Origin: Paenibacillaceae bacterium
GTDB taxonomy: Bacteria; Bacillota; Bacilli; Paenibacillales; Paenibacillaceae
DNA: 64,000 bases
Direction of reading: 5' to 3'
NCBI GenBank assembly: GCA_004134985.1
Contig: REGQ01000027.1
Span: 1 to 64,000 of the forward strand
The translations under genes and the position numbers were made by a program. The notes below the pieces were generated by a model. That model saw only the letters and a list, made by a program, of their open reading frames with translations, made no database searches and had not been told where the DNA came from. This document shows, one piece after another, positions 7,790 to 17,520 of the stretch (positions are counted from its first letter, which is position 1; the number at the start of each line of letters is the position of its first letter).

Positions 7790-8266
7790 TTACGCCAATG
7801 CTATAAACAAATCAATCTCATTGTCTGTACTTTCCGGCTGATATCTTTCATCCCAAATTTCAAAGTCATAATGCTTTGGTTCATGCCCGGTTTCTTCCAT
7901 CCATTGTCCATACAAATAGTCATACGAACTGCTGAGCTCCGATTCAAGGCCCTTATGGGTGCCCTTAACATATTTGCTCTCATTGACAGTGTGACTTATC
8001 ATCTCGGATGGAACCTTGCCTTGTTCACTGACTTCATAACAAACAATATTGATGAATGAATCTACTTGGGGATTAAAGTCAGGATCTATAGGATAGATTT
8101 GCATTAAAATGACATGATCATTCTTTTTATTTGCTATTTCATCTTTTCTCTCGAGGAGTGAAAGGTAAGCATTCTTGCCAAGGCCCGATTCAAACTCTTC
8201 TACGCTTGCCTCAATCCTATAACCAACAACATGAAAAAGCGGTAATGTTATTACGTTTGTTTCCAT
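7790..8266 (-). CDS. GyrI-like small-molecule-binding domain protein
   Basis: Encodes 158 residues from the ATG at 8266, which sits 5 bp after GGAGG; the ATG at 8278 overlaps that RBS and is rejected. The sequence matches stand-alone effector-binding (GyrI/BmrR C-terminal, SHS2-fold) proteins: an opening VITLPLFHVVGYRIEAS strand, a central MQIYPIDPDF segment, and a C-terminal YLYGQWMEETGHEPKHYDFEIWDERY, where the Glu-x-Trp/Tyr pattern lines the ligand pocket. No DNA-binding domain is present. Such proteins bind hydrophobic cationic drugs. Monocistronic, with its own terminator. Confidence 0.8.
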   Translation of the reverse strand: METNVITLPLFHVVGYRIEASVEEFESGLGKNAYLSLLERKDEIANKKNDHVILMQIYPIDPDFNPQVDSFINIVCYEVSEQGKVPSEMISHTVNESKYVKGTHKGLESELSSSYDYLYGQWMEETGHEPKHYDFEIWDERYQPESTDNEIDLFIALA

Positions 8267-8374
8267 GAAATCCTCCATTCGAAATGTTGCAGCAGGGGTG
8301 TGCTGATCGTCTATTAGGTTCTCTTCACTCTTCAGGCGTTCAACCTGCGCCGCGGCGAATGCGATCCATTATAA

Positions 8375-9259
8375 TTACAGGAAGGCGTTGATTTTCTCAT
8401 TTACACCTTCGGGATTTTCCAAATTAAGCAGGTGACCTGTGCCTGAAATGATCTCGGCAATTAAATTGCTGCATACCTGATTGGCACGCGAGAAGGCCAA
8501 ATCGGCATCGCTAATGACCTCCTGATCGCCAAGCAGAAGCAGGATTGGCATAGCAAGTTTTTTGAAGTCATCGTCGCTAAACTCGCCTGGCGGAACTTTC
8601 AACGAGAGGGAACCACATTTAAATGCGTAGTAAAACTGATCAATGATTACCTGATTAAGCGAATGTTTCGACAACCATTGGATAAATTGCTGTACATTCT
8701 CTCTTGTCGGCAGGGCTGCCATCGCAATGATATGATCAATAAACGTTTGATATAAGGGGGCAAATGAGGCAGCAGGGCTGAGCAGGAACATTTTTTTCAC
8801 TCTGTGAGCGTGATGAACCGCATAGTTGATGGCCAAGAACCCCCCGTAGGATATTCCGCCAAGACAGCATTGTTCAATTTTTAACGCATGCAGCACGTCA
8901 TCCAGCCATTCCGCACAATGCGCTCTGTTTTCGGGGAGTGTGGCAGGAATGCTTTTATTCAAATCTCCAATGTAATCAACGGCGTACACTTTAAACTTTT
9001 GGGCGAGCTGTTCAATGTTGGGGTACCAGATTGTGGAGCTGAACCCCATCGCATGAAGCAGCACAAGCGGCTCTCCATCCTCCGGACCGCAAGAAATAAT
9101 ATGAGCGCTGCCGAATCGTGTCGGTACATAAGAAGTTGTAATGGGAACATTCCATAAAGTCAGACTTCGATCGTAGGCTGCGTTGTATTCCTTCTCCTTT
9201 TCCACCGTTTGAAAATGCATCGGATTTCCTGAGAGTGTCTTATTCTCGGTATGCTCCAT
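8375..9259 (-). CDS. alpha/beta-fold hydrolase
   Basis: Encodes 294 residues from an ATG behind AAGGAGCG. The oxyanion-hole motif is LLHAMGFSS, the nucleophile elbow is GGISYGGFLAI (Ser about 140), the acidic residue lies in LLLGDQEVISD, and the catalytic histidine is in SGTGHLLNLENPEGV. All triad parts are present, so it should be an active esterase, lipase or similar hydrolase; the family does not fix the substrate. No signal peptide, so cytoplasmic. Gene stands alone between the GyrI-like gene and the propeller gene, all on the minus strand. Confidence 0.85.
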   Translation of the reverse strand: MEHTENKTLSGNPMHFQTVEKEKEYNAAYDRSLTLWNVPITTSYVPTRFGSAHIISCGPEDGEPLVLLHAMGFSSTIWYPNIEQLAQKFKVYAVDYIGDLNKSIPATLPENRAHCAEWLDDVLHALKIEQCCLGGISYGGFLAINYAVHHAHRVKKMFLLSPAASFAPLYQTFIDHIIAMAALPTRENVQQFIQWLSKHSLNQVIIDQFYYAFKCGSLSLKVPPGEFSDDDFKKLAMPILLLLGDQEVISDADLAFSRANQVCSNLIAEIISGTGHLLNLENPEGVNEKINAFL

Positions 9260-9344
9260 TATGCACGCTCCTTATATTTTTCATTAGATTCCAATACGTG
9301 TTTGGTGAAAAGAGGTTGCAAGCCATCTTGATTTAATAAGGTGG

Positions 9345-10346
9345 CTAGGGAGCGAAATCATGCTTTTTCTTAATAAGTATGGGTGCTGAAGGGACAGGTG
9401 AATTACCATCCCAGTATGTTAACCCTGTAAATAAATACTGGCCATTCCCAAATGCGACATCCTCTAACTCCATTCCCTGAGGTGCCTGCAGGTAATCCCA
9501 ATCGACTCCATCCTTGGAGTACAGTAGGCCGCGGTTCCCAGTAAAGAAAAACTGGTTGTCAATAACATTGCCTTCGAACGCAAGATCACGAACTTTTGCA
9601 ATCGGGTGCCAGTCTTGAGCGTTTTCTGATGACCAAATGGTAGATCCATGGCTGTCCAATCCGCCTAACGCGATATATTTCCCATTGCTGCAGGCAACAG
9701 AGGTTAAATAACCCATACCCTTATCATAGGGAATGCTTTTAAGGCCCCACCTTGCTCCATCCTTTGAGTAGGCAACGGTATATGGGCCTACGGCTACAAA
9801 ATAATCGTTGCCAAAGCATATGCTCCAGAACATGGTCCAATATAAATTGCTTCTGTCATGCGTCCATGCGATCCCATCTTCAGAAGTAAACACGCCAACC
9901 ATACCTACCGCAACAAATTTCCCATTGCCATAAGCGACACTATGAAGATTATTCTCTTGACCGATATCGAATTCCTCCCAATCAATACCATTGGGAGACG
10001 ACATTATTATTCCGTTGCCAACCGCTACAAACCGGCCATCTGCATAGATAACATCATTTAATAGATGTGATGAGCTATCTTGATCCATATAAAAATCCCA
10101 GTCAGATCCGTTCGTTGAGTGTCCAAGAACGCTCTCGCCAGCACCAACAAACACACCATCACCAAAAGCAATCGTATCTATGGCTCTGCTTTTAGTAGGT
10201 AGCGCTAACCGTTCACCCTTTAGTTCGGAAGAGAATTCGATATATTTAATCGTTGGCTTGGCAGTTTTCACCTTAACAAGGATGACAGACACAATGATAA
10301 GTAGAATGCTGCTAACGATAATGATGAATCGTTTGTGTTGTCTCAT
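9345..10346 (-). CDS. membrane-anchored beta-propeller (BNR/sialidase-like repeat) protein
   Basis: Encodes 333 residues. Residues 7-25 (FIIIVSSILLIIVSVILV) form a signal anchor. The rest consists of six or seven repeats of about 40 residues with the pattern 'G-x-FVAVG-x-G...S-x-DG-x-x-W' (YADGRFVAVGNGIIMSSPNG; YGNGKFVAVGMVGVFTSEDG; FGNDYFVAVGPYTVAYSKDG), the mark of a BNR-type beta-propeller. It is expected outside the membrane as a binding or recognition protein; no catalytic residues are evident. An AGAGGTC sits before the ATG. Confidence 0.75.
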   Translation of the reverse strand: MRQHKRFIIIVSSILLIIVSVILVKVKTAKPTIKYIEFSSELKGERLALPTKSRAIDTIAFGDGVFVGAGESVLGHSTNGSDWDFYMDQDSSSHLLNDVIYADGRFVAVGNGIIMSSPNGIDWEEFDIGQENNLHSVAYGNGKFVAVGMVGVFTSEDGIAWTHDRSNLYWTMFWSICFGNDYFVAVGPYTVAYSKDGARWGLKSIPYDKGMGYLTSVACSNGKYIALGGLDSHGSTIWSSENAQDWHPIAKVRDLAFEGNVIDNQFFFTGNRGLLYSKDGVDWDYLQAPQGMELEDVAFGNGQYLFTGLTYWDGNSPVPSAPILIKKKHDFAP

Positions 10347-10718
10347 GTTTTTGACCTCTATATTTATGGCTTAAAGTCAACATCATTGCTCGAAGCGCTA
10401 GTTTTCCTCAGCGAGCTGACGCGTTTCCTCTCTATCATACCATAATATGGGAGTTCAAAATCTTTTTTATTGTTCTTGCAAAACGAATGCAGCAGGTGTC
10501 TATGGCGAAGGGGATGCCGCGTCAGAAATGCCGCTTCAGTAATGCATCAGGCAAAGATGCCGCGTCCTGGGAGGCGTTGGCTGCTGTGGGCATAAATCAT
10601 GAGTTGAACATTGCAGCTCGGACGCCAAGGGAAAGGCAAGCGGGTACGTGAACAAGCGGGTGCAAAGCAGGTCAACCAAGGGAGGTGACCTGCTGCCTCG
10701 CTGTATCGTCATCTACCG
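10347..10718. other. intergenic, no gene seen
   Basis: 370 bp between the propeller gene start and the UvrA2 stop, both on the minus strand. It should hold the propeller promoter (TGGTATGAT on the minus strand near 10435 is an extended -10-like match). GC content rises toward the UvrA2 side. No supported ORF, RNA or strong hairpin. Confidence 0.3.
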
Positions 10719-13223
10719 TTAGCGCAGCGCGTACTGCTCCTGCAAGTACTGCCCGGTGTAGCTTGCAGCAACATCCGCAATCTGCTCTGGCGTTCCTTCG
10801 GCAACGATCTGTCCGCCAGCTTCGCCGCCGCCCGGTCCGATATCGATGACCCAATCCGATTGCCAGACCAGCTCCATATTGTGCTCGACGATAATGACCG
10901 TATTGCCAGCATCGACCAGCTTGTGGAGCAGTACTGAAAGCCGCTGCACATCGCCTGGATGCAATCCGGTAGTCGGCTCGTCCAGCAAGTAGACGGTATG
11001 CTGTTTCGCCGGTTTGCTCAGTTCTTTGGCCAGCTTGATTCGTTGTCCTTCTCCGCCGGAGAGGGTGCGCAGAGACTGTCCCCACTTCAAGTAACCGAGA
11101 CCGACATCGCATAGCAGTTTGATTTTATCGGTTATTTTCGCCATATTGTTCAGCGAGCTCAAGCTTTCCTGAATCGTCATGTCCAGCAGGTCGGAAATGG
11201 TCAAGCCGTTATAGGTGACACGCAAGACCGTCTCGGAGAAACGCCGCCCGCGGCAGGCGGGGCAGCGCACTTCCAGCTCCGGCAGAAAATGCATATGAAT
11301 GGACACGACCCCCAGCCCTTGGCAGGTCTCGCAACGGCCACCCGCCGTGTTGAAGGAGAAATGCTTGGCCGTCAGCTTGCTGCGCTTCGCTTCGGGAAGT
11401 CCCGCGTAAAAGTTTCGTAAATGAGTGTACACGTCGGTATACGTGGCAATGTTGGAGCGCTGCATGCGGGAGAGCGGCGACTGATCGACAGTAATAAGCT
11501 GGGGAGCTGCTTCCCAGCCGGTAATGGCGCGGCAGCCTGCTGGCTGTTCTGTCTGTCCGGACGAGGCAAGCAGATCGAAGAGCAGCGTCGATTTGCCTGA
11601 GCCGGATACGCCTGTAACGGAGACGAGACAGCCCAGCGGGAAGGAGGCGGTGACATGTTTCAGGTTGCGTAAATGGGCGTCATGGATCGTAAGAGATTTC
11701 CCGTTTCCACGCCGTCTTTCCAGCCCATCCTGCCGCTCATGCTGCGCCTTGAAGTAGGCGCCGGTCACGGAAGCAGGCTGCGCCATCAACTCCGTCAGCG
11801 TGCCTTGTCCAACGACCTGCCCGCCGAAGCTGCCGGCGCCGGGCCCCATATCAATAATATGATCTGCCGCTCGCATCACCTCTTCGTCATGTTCAATGAC
11901 GAGGACGGTGTTGCCAAGATCACGCAGTTGCTTCAGCACCTCAATAAGCCCGCGCGTATCCCGGGGATGTAATCCTGCCGTCGGTTCGTCCAAAATATAC
12001 AGCACACCGGTCAATCCGGAACCGAGCACAGAGGCGAGCCGCAGCCGCTGCGCTTCCCCGCCGGACATCGTAATGACCTGCCGATTGAGCGACATATAGC
12101 TCAGCCCGACATCGATAATGCGCTTCATGCGCACGACCATTTCATGCAAGAGCGGTTCGACCAGTATCATTTCTTCCGCGGTTAGCTTGTTCTGCAGACT
12201 ATTCATCCAGGCGAGCGTGTCGCCGAGCGGCCAGGAGGAGACGTCCGCAATGCCGGCGCCGCCGACGTCAACGAGCCGGCTTGCTTGATTCAGCTTCTCT
12301 CCATGGCAGTCCGCGCACACCGATTCTGCGAACAGCTCGGAGGCGCCGGAATCGCCTTTCTCCCGATATTTCCGCCATATTCCGGTGATGACCCCTTCGA
12401 ACTTGCCTTGTCCTACGCTCTTCGGCGACTTTTTATCCGGAAAGTGACGGGTGAATGCATCGCTCTCCACGCCGTAAAAGAGCAGATCGCGTTGAACCGG
12501 TGTGAACGCCTCAATGGGAACGTCCTCCGGGAAGGAAAAGCCGTAATGTTTGGCGGCCGCCTGGAGAATGCTGAGGTTGTAATCAATCAGAAAATCATAC
12601 CAGAAGACGACACCGCCGCTTCGCACACTCCTCGTCTCATCGAAGACGGCATGCATCTGCAGGTCGGCGACATGCCCAAGCCCGCTGCATGCAGCACAAG
12701 CGCCTTCGGGCTTGTTGAATGAAAAATGGGCCATCGTCAGTTGTTCCAGCGCATAGCCGCATTGCTCGCAATGCACTTTGGCATGGCCGTCATACGCTTC
12801 ATCCTCCTCTGAATAGCCGCTGTTCATTGCCGCTCCACTGACATTCGGCTTGATCCTGCAGCCGCAGGAAGGACACTGTCGCTCACCCAGTTTGGCATAC
12901 AAAATTCGCAGCAAGGTGTAAATGTCGGTTTGGGTGCCAATTGTGGAACGGGGATTGCGGTTCGTCATATGCTGTCCAACACTGATGGAAGGGGACAACC
13001 CTTCAATGGAATCGACTTTCGGCTTGCTGACCGAATCGGAGATCATTCCCATCGACTCCATGTACTGCCGCTGGCATTCCCGCTGCAACGTATCCATGGC
13101 CAGCGTTGATTTCCCGGAGCCCGAAGGCCCGGTTACCACGACAAGCTGGTATTTTGGAATATCCAGGGAAATATTGTTCAGGTTATTTTCCTTTGCCCCC
13201 CGGATTTTCATGACGTTCTGCAC
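10719..13223 (-). CDS. UvrA2-like excision-nuclease ATPase lacking the UvrB-binding domain
   Basis: Tandem ABC ATPase of about 834 residues. First half: Walker [11 protein letters not shown], zinc module CPSCG...CEQCG, signature [12 protein letters not shown] and Walker [17 protein letters not shown]. Second half: [12 protein letters not shown], zinc module CETCQGLG...[23 protein letters not shown] and [16 protein letters not shown]. Only about 45 residues separate the first zinc pairs, where housekeeping UvrA has the UvrB-binding domain, so this is class UvrA2. Such proteins are linked to resistance to DNA-binding drugs. I prefer the GTG at 13223, 7 bp after AGGAGG; ATG 13229 is too close to it and ATG 13280 lacks an RBS. 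Divergent from the MerR-type regulator. Confidence 0.88.
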   Translation of the reverse strand: MQNVMKIRGAKENNLNNISLDIPKYQLVVVTGPSGSGKSTLAMDTLQRECQRQYMESMGMISDSVSKPKVDSIEGLSPSISVGQHMTNRNPRSTIGTQTDIYTLLRILYAKLGERQCPSCGCRIKPNVSGAAMNSGYSEEDEAYDGHAKVHCEQCGYALEQLTMAHFSFNKPEGACAACSGLGHVADLQMHAVFDETRSVRSGGVVFWYDFLIDYNLSILQAAAKHYGFSFPEDVPIEAFTPVQRDLLFYGVESDAFTRHFPDKKSPKSVGQGKFEGVITGIWRKYREKGDSGASELFAESVCADCHGEKLNQASRLVDVGGAGIADVSSWPLGDTLAWMNSLQNKLTAEEMILVEPLLHEMVVRMKRIIDVGLSYMSLNRQVITMSGGEAQRLRLASVLGSGLTGVLYILDEPTAGLHPRDTRGLIEVLKQLRDLGNTVLVIEHDEEVMRAADHIIDMGPGAGSFGGQVVGQGTLTELMAQPASVTGAYFKAQHERQDGLERRRGNGKSLTIHDAHLRNLKHVTASFPLGCLVSVTGVSGSGKSTLLFDLLASSGQTEQPAGCRAITGWEAAPQLITVDQSPLSRMQRSNIATYTDVYTHLRNFYAGLPEAKRSKLTAKHFSFNTAGGRCETCQGLGVVSIHMHFLPELEVRCPACRGRRFSETVLRVTYNGLTISDLLDMTIQESLSSLNNMAKITDKIKLLCDVGLGYLKWGQSLRTLSGGEGQRIKLAKELSKPAKQHTVYLLDEPTTGLHPGDVQRLSVLLHKLVDAGNTVIIVEHNMELVWQSDWVIDIGPGGGEAGGQIVAEGTPEQIADVAASYTGQYLQEQYALR

Positions 13224-13386
13224 ATTCATTCCTCCTATATAAATCTTGTTTGAATACCTTGACTCGCTTGCAAAATCCATTTTACAACACTAATGCAAGT
13301 GATAAGGTTGGGAGGATTTTTCCTTATTAATGTCCAATTATATAAGAGTAAGTCCGTCACAGCGGTTTAAGCATTTTATTTATAGT

Positions 13387-13415
13387 TTGCCTGGGAAAGA
13401 CGCATTTGGTATAGT
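13387..13415 (+). promoter_or_regulatory. sigma-A-type promoter of the tandem-MerR gene
   Basis: TTGCCT at 13387-13392 and TATAGT at 13410-13415 are separated by 17 bp. The start codon lies 33 bp further on, behind GGGAGGGG. The 17-bp spacing differs from the 19-20 bp promoters that classic MerR activators untwist, so repression or activation from elsewhere is likely. Confidence 0.55.
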
Positions 13416-13447
13416 GAAACCCTACTCGCAGAAGAGGGAGGGGAATT

Positions 13448-14173
13448 ATGCGCTATTACAAGCCGATTGAAATTGCCAATGAGCTTGGCATCAGCACGAG
13501 CGCGCTGCGGCATTATGAATCGTGGGGCGTCGTGCCGGCGCCGGAACGGGCTGCGAATGGCTATCGTCTTTATACGAAGGTGCATCTGGCTTATTTTCGC
13601 TGCTTGCGTGCAATGTTTCTCGGTTTTGGCGTCAATCTTACTTGCAAGGTGCTGCTTCATATTCAGCAGGGAGAGATGGACACCGCCTTCTGGCTTGTGA
13701 ACAAGGAACAGGCGAATCTTCAGCATGAGAAGGGGGTAGCCGACCAAACGCTGGCTCTGTTGCAGAACCCGGAGCTGCCGATCATGCCGAGCAAAAAGTT
13801 GAAACGACACATGACTATTGGGGAAGCGGCTGCTTTTACTGATGTGCAGGCTTCGGCCATCCGCCACTGGGAAAAGGAAGGTTTGTTGACACCCGGCAGG
13901 GACCCTGAGAACGGCTACCGGTTTTTCACCCCGATGCATATCCGGCAAATTCTACTTATTCGCACGTTGCGCAGAACGGTATATTTTTTGGAAAATATGA
14001 AAGAGATCGTGCTTGCGGTGGAGCATCACAGTATCGAGAAAGCCAAGGAAGTGACAGAGGATGCTTTGCTGAGCATTCATGCGCGCAACCGTCAGCAATT
14101 CAATGGCGTTCACCTGCTGGTTGAGCTTTGCAAAGAACTTGATTTATTTGCAGTACAACAAGGTTGGACATGA
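13448..14173 (+). CDS. transcriptional regulator with two MerR DNA-binding domains
   Basis: Encodes 241 residues with two separate MerR winged-helix units. Unit 1 (residues about 1-70) reads YKPIEIANELGISTSALRHY and ERAANGYRLYTKVHL; unit 2 (about 118-190) reads MTIGEAAAFTDVQASAIRHW and DPENGYRFFTPMHIRQ. Each has the helix-turn-helix plus the NGYR wing. A helical C-terminus follows, without an evident effector domain. Most MerR proteins dimerise through one unit each; this one may bind as a pseudo-dimer or to two half-sites. It is divergent from UvrA2 and overlaps the next gene by four bases (ATGA), so it probably controls both. Confidence 0.85.
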   Translation: MRYYKPIEIANELGISTSALRHYESWGVVPAPERAANGYRLYTKVHLAYFRCLRAMFLGFGVNLTCKVLLHIQQGEMDTAFWLVNKEQANLQHEKGVADQTLALLQNPELPIMPSKKLKRHMTIGEAAAFTDVQASAIRHWEKEGLLTPGRDPENGYRFFTPMHIRQILLIRTLRRTVYFLENMKEIVLAVEHHSIEKAKEVTEDALLSIHARNRQQFNGVHLLVELCKELDLFAVQQGWT

Positions 14174-15141
14174 ATAGAGAGGAGTTGGGACGCAAGATGA
14201 GTGGGAAAATCGTTGATATCAAACAGTTGAGGCACGTAAGTCCATTGCTGAGGCACAGTACCCGGATCGAACAAATTCATAAAGGATACTCCAGTGACAA
14301 GAAATACATCGTGTATGACGGGTACGGACGGCCACAGTGTATTTTAAGAAGCTATAGCATTGATCAGGACGCAAACAAAAGGCTGGAGTATAACGGTCTT
14401 CAGACGATGGCGCAGCATGATGTGAAATGCTCAAGACCGCTTGAGATCGGCGTGCTTCCTGAATATGGGATCGGATACATGATTGTATCCTATATAGAGG
14501 GCAATGACGCCGCGGAGGAGCTGCCGCTGTTGACAGATCAAGAACAGTTCGACATTGGCGTTCAAGCGGGTAAGGAACTGCGAAAGATCCACCAGGCAGG
14601 CTGTCCTGAACCGATGCCATCCTGGCATGACCGTATGCTCACCAAGCATCGCAACTACCGGACCGCCTATGCCGGCTGCGGCGTTGCAATCCGAAATGAT
14701 GCCAGTCTGCTGGCTTTTATTGATCGCCATCTGGATGCGATGCAGGACAGGCCGAACCTGTTCCAGCATGATGATTATCATGTCGGCAACCTTATTGTGA
14801 GGAAAGGTCAGCTGTCAGGCATCATCGATTTCAACCGGTACGAATGGGGAGATCCTATTCATGAATTTGTGAAAGTCGGTATTTTCAGCGCCGAGGTCAG
14901 TGTGCCCTTTTCAGTTGGGCAAATTCAGGGGTACCATAATTTCAGCGAGCCTGATGAAACGTTCTGGCGGCTTTATGCACTGTATCTGGGAATGACGTTG
15001 ATCTCGTCTGTCGTGTGGATTTTGAAGGTAAAACCGGAGGAGCTCGACATCATGATGCAGAAGATACAGAAGGTGATGGATGATCACGATAACTTTGCGT
15101 CCACCGTACCGAAATGGTATCGCCAGCAGGCGTTCATATGA
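14170..15141 (+). CDS. aminoglycoside phosphotransferase (APH) family kinase
   Basis: Encodes 323 residues if started at the ATG that overlaps the regulator stop (ATGA); an alternative ATG at 14197 is preceded by GAGAGGAG but at long spacing. The catalytic loop is HDDYHVGNLI (Asp base and Asn) and the metal-binding loop is GIIDFNRYEWGDP, both complete. The N-lobe has YIVYDGYGRPQCILRSY. Family members phosphorylate aminoglycosides, macrolides, homoserine or other hydroxyl compounds; substrate unknown. Translational coupling to the tandem MerR protein and the adjacent UvrA2 suggest an antibiotic-response locus. Confidence 0.8.
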   Translation: MNREELGRKMSGKIVDIKQLRHVSPLLRHSTRIEQIHKGYSSDKKYIVYDGYGRPQCILRSYSIDQDANKRLEYNGLQTMAQHDVKCSRPLEIGVLPEYGIGYMIVSYIEGNDAAEELPLLTDQEQFDIGVQAGKELRKIHQAGCPEPMPSWHDRMLTKHRNYRTAYAGCGVAIRNDASLLAFIDRHLDAMQDRPNLFQHDDYHVGNLIVRKGQLSGIIDFNRYEWGDPIHEFVKVGIFSAEVSVPFSVGQIQGYHNFSEPDETFWRLYALYLGMTLISSVVWILKVKPEELDIMMQKIQKVMDDHDNFASTVPKWYRQQAFI

Positions 15142-15233
15142 CGGTGCGGTCAGCATCTTTATACTATACAATTCCGATTTGAATTGCTATACTCTTATTG
15201 GCTGTCATTTGTAACCATAAGGGAGCAACTATC

Positions 15234-16646
15234 ATGAGAAAAAAAACAAAAACGAGCTTTCTATTCAAATTGTGGATGAGTGCGATCAGTATAATGATAC
15301 TGTTAGCGCCGCTGCAAGCTTTTGCAATGCCTTTATTCGAAAGCGGTTCCAACTAATTATTCTGTCGACAACGGTCCTAACTTTATCGCGGCCGGGGATT
15401 TCAATAATGATCATATCGAAGATATTGCCGTTGTGAATTATAACTCCTGTAATATCTTTATTCTGCTTGGCGGACAAAATGGTATGCAGCCGGTACTCAG
15501 CCCAGGCAATGGGAGAAAGCTGGTTTCCGCAGCTGTCGACGATTTTAATGGTGATGGCAAATTGGATCTGGCCGTAGCCATATGATAGGCACAGGCAGCG
15601 GGCAGTTTGAGGCGGCCGTCAACTACGGGTTGGACGGATTTGCCCAATCGATCATCATTGCCGATTTCAATAGAGATTCAAAATGGGATGTGGCCGTTGC
15701 GAGCTTTATCCCGGATACGAATGAAAATAAGGTTTCCGTCTTGCAAGGGAATGGAGATGGGACACTGAAGGCCAACATTCAATATGAGGTTGGCGCTCAA
15801 CCGTTATCCGCATCTGTCGCGGATTTCAACGGAGACGGAAAACTGGATGCAGCAGTCGCGAATTACGGCGACCAATCGATATCCCTATTGCTGGGTAAAG
15901 GGGACGGAAAGTTCGAAGATGCTGTTCACTATGCCGTTGGCAGTAATCCGATTTCAATTGCCGTTGGTGATTTGAATAGGGACGGGAAGCCCGATATTGT
16001 AGTGGCCAATTTTGGCCAGAGTGGCGGCGGTTCATATTCTATTTCAGTTCTTAAGGGCAACGGGGACGGTACGTTTCAGCCTGCAGTCCACCATCCGGTT
16101 GGCGATAAACCGAGATCCGTAGTCGTGGGCGACTTTAACGGAGACGGAAAGCCGGACGTGGCGGTTGCGAATGCCGGAGCGAACACGGTAGCTGTATTGC
16201 TAGGAGCGGGAGACGGCACGTTTCCGACAATGAAGATTCATACTGGCGATGCGAATGTGGCTTCTCCCCGATCGTTAGCGGCTGCAGATTTTAATAACGA
16301 CGGCAAGTTGGATTTAGCGATTGCCAACACGGGCGGCGCGAAAAAAGTCTATCTTCTTCAAGGCAAAGGAGACGGCACGTTCCAAGCAGGGGACAATACT
16401 TACGGAGCAGCAGGCAGCACGAGCCCAGGCGGCTGCGATGGTGAGGAGGTTGCTCCAGACGAGCAACCTGATCAACTAGGTCAAATGCAGGCAATTTCTG
16501 TAGTTTTAAAAAAAGTAGCTTATAATGTGGCTCAAAACCAAAATCAGTGCTTGACGGCTGCGAGAAAGGTAGCGAAGGGTTGCAGGGATGTTGGCAAAAC
16601 GAAGTGGTCGCTTTTTAAAGCCGGATTTCAACCTTTTAAAAATTAG
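15234..16646 (+). pseudogene. exported FG-GAP/VCBS-repeat protein, frameshifted
   Basis: An ATG at 15234 behind AAGGGAG opens a good signal peptide (RKKTKTSFLF, hydrophobic ISIMILLAPLQAFA) that stops at about 15355. The repeats resume one frame over at about 15350-15585 (FIAAGDFNNDHIEDIAVVNY) and return to the first frame from 15582 to 16646. The body has FG-GAP units every 50-65 residues: VADFNGDGKLDAAVANYGD, VGDLNRDGKPDIVVANFG, VGDFNGDGKPDVAVANAG, AADFNNDGKLDLAIANTG. These Ca-binding blades form an integrin-like propeller outside the cell. Two breaks make it nonfunctional unless they are sequencing errors. The last 40 codons come from a palindromic element. Confidence 0.75.
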
Positions 16647-16746
16647 CATAAGAAATCCGGCTTTGAATGGCGATTGAAAACACCCTGCGAACCCGCAGCA
16701 GCACATCCGAGTCTCGTCAAGCACTGATTTTTAGGTAGAGCCATTA
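16523..16746. mobile_element. MITE-like imperfect palindromic element
   Basis: A 224-bp stretch folds on itself. The outer arms read TAATG...AAAATCAGTGCTTGACG (16523-16556) and the complement of the same sequence at 16715-16746 (CGTCAAGCACTGATTTTT...CATTA). Middle segments GGGTTGCAGGGATGTT and AACACCCTGCGAACCC also pair. A 13-bp perfect inner stem (AAAGCCGGATTTC at 16617-16629 with GAAATCCGGCTTT at 16652-16664) surrounds the loop. No transposase is encoded. It supplies the last codons and the TAG stop of the FG-GAP gene. Confidence 0.6.
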
Positions 16747-16793
16747 ATGTAATTACTAACTTAAGCTAATCGAATAGTAATTCAGATTGCAAA

Positions 16794-16828
16794 GAAGCTG
16801 ATCTTCCTTTCCTGGAATGATCAGCTTC
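16794..16828 (+). terminator. hairpin, probable terminator
   Basis: GAAGCTGATC (16794-16803) pairs perfectly with GATCAGCTTC (16819-16828) around a 15-nt loop and is followed by TGTTCATTTCATTTG. It lies between the FG-GAP pseudogene with its palindrome and the VOC gene. The T-run is weak. Confidence 0.5.
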
Positions 16829-16912
16829 TGTTCATTTCATTTGTTAATTTGTGATTGATATTTTATATATATATAAATATATAATAAGTTTAAAATATTA
16901 CAGGAGGCACCG

Positions 16913-17266
16913 ATGAATATTCATGAATCTGGCGTTATTCTTTTTATGGAAAATTATGCTGAAACACTAGACTTCTACCTTACCAAACTTGGTTTGCCAG
17001 TCAGAGAGCAAAAAGATGGGTTGACCATTTTTGATTTCGGAAAAAGTTACCTGATGATTGAAAATAATGGCGTGGCCTCAACTACCGAAAAAACGAGAGC
17101 GCAAAATCCTTCTATCATTCGATTTGATGTAACCGATTTTGATGAAACAATCCAAGAATTAGTTGAAAGGGGATTAGAAGTTACTGTACATAGGCCCAAT
17201 TGGGGGACAATTGGCGTTATCATAGATCCGGAGGGAAATCGGATCGAAATTAAGGCTGCTGAATAA
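16913..17266 (+). CDS. VOC (glyoxalase/bleomycin-resistance fold) family protein
   Basis: Encodes 117 residues from an ATG 6 bp after AGGAGG. The fold pattern is clear: opening VILFMENYAETLDFYLTKLG, a second half starting IIRFDVTDFDETIQELVERG, and the closing GTIGVIIDPEGNRIEIKAA in which the terminal Glu is the usual metal ligand. Metal-dependent VOC proteins of this size act as glyoxalases, dioxygenases or drug-binding resistance proteins; the function here is open. Very AT-rich upstream DNA (16855-16900) should contain its promoter. Confidence 0.8.
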   Translation: MNIHESGVILFMENYAETLDFYLTKLGLPVREQKDGLTIFDFGKSYLMIENNGVASTTEKTRAQNPSIIRFDVTDFDETIQELVERGLEVTVHRPNWGTIGVIIDPEGNRIEIKAAE

Positions 17267-17390
17267 CAAGCGGACAGGGAATCCGCGTCCGCCGTGACCG
17301 AGCCACGCATAGCCTGGCTTGCTGCTCCAGGAGCGGCTATGCGCTTGACTGCCTCCAGCGCCGTCTTCGCCTTGCGGCGCCCCGTATCCC

Positions 17391-17520
17391 CGTCCTGCAT
17401 GCCGTCCCACATCCGTTATCGCCGTCTCCGTGCGTCTTCGTCCTGCATGCCGTCCCACTTCCCTTATCGCCGTCTCCGCCCTCATCGATACAGCGCCCTC
17501 CGTCTCTGTCCTGCATCCGT
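17391..17520. repeat. 48-bp direct repeats
   Basis: CGTCCTGCATGCCGTCCCAC begins at 17391 and again at 17439, each followed by a variant of TTATCGCCGTCTCCG. A third partial copy (TGTCCTGCATCCGTTACCGC) starts near 17509. The repeats abut the 3' end of the minus-strand basic protein gene. Confidence 0.6.

Noticed and set aside
10672-11112. 146-codon arginine-rich minus-strand frame overlapping the end of UvrA2
   Set aside because: It is an out-of-frame shadow of the UvrA2 C-terminus, whose Walker B and signature motifs fix the frame.
13376-13948. 190-codon minus-strand frame opposite the tandem-MerR gene
   Set aside because: The plus strand shows two full MerR motifs, a promoter and an RBS; the minus frame has none.
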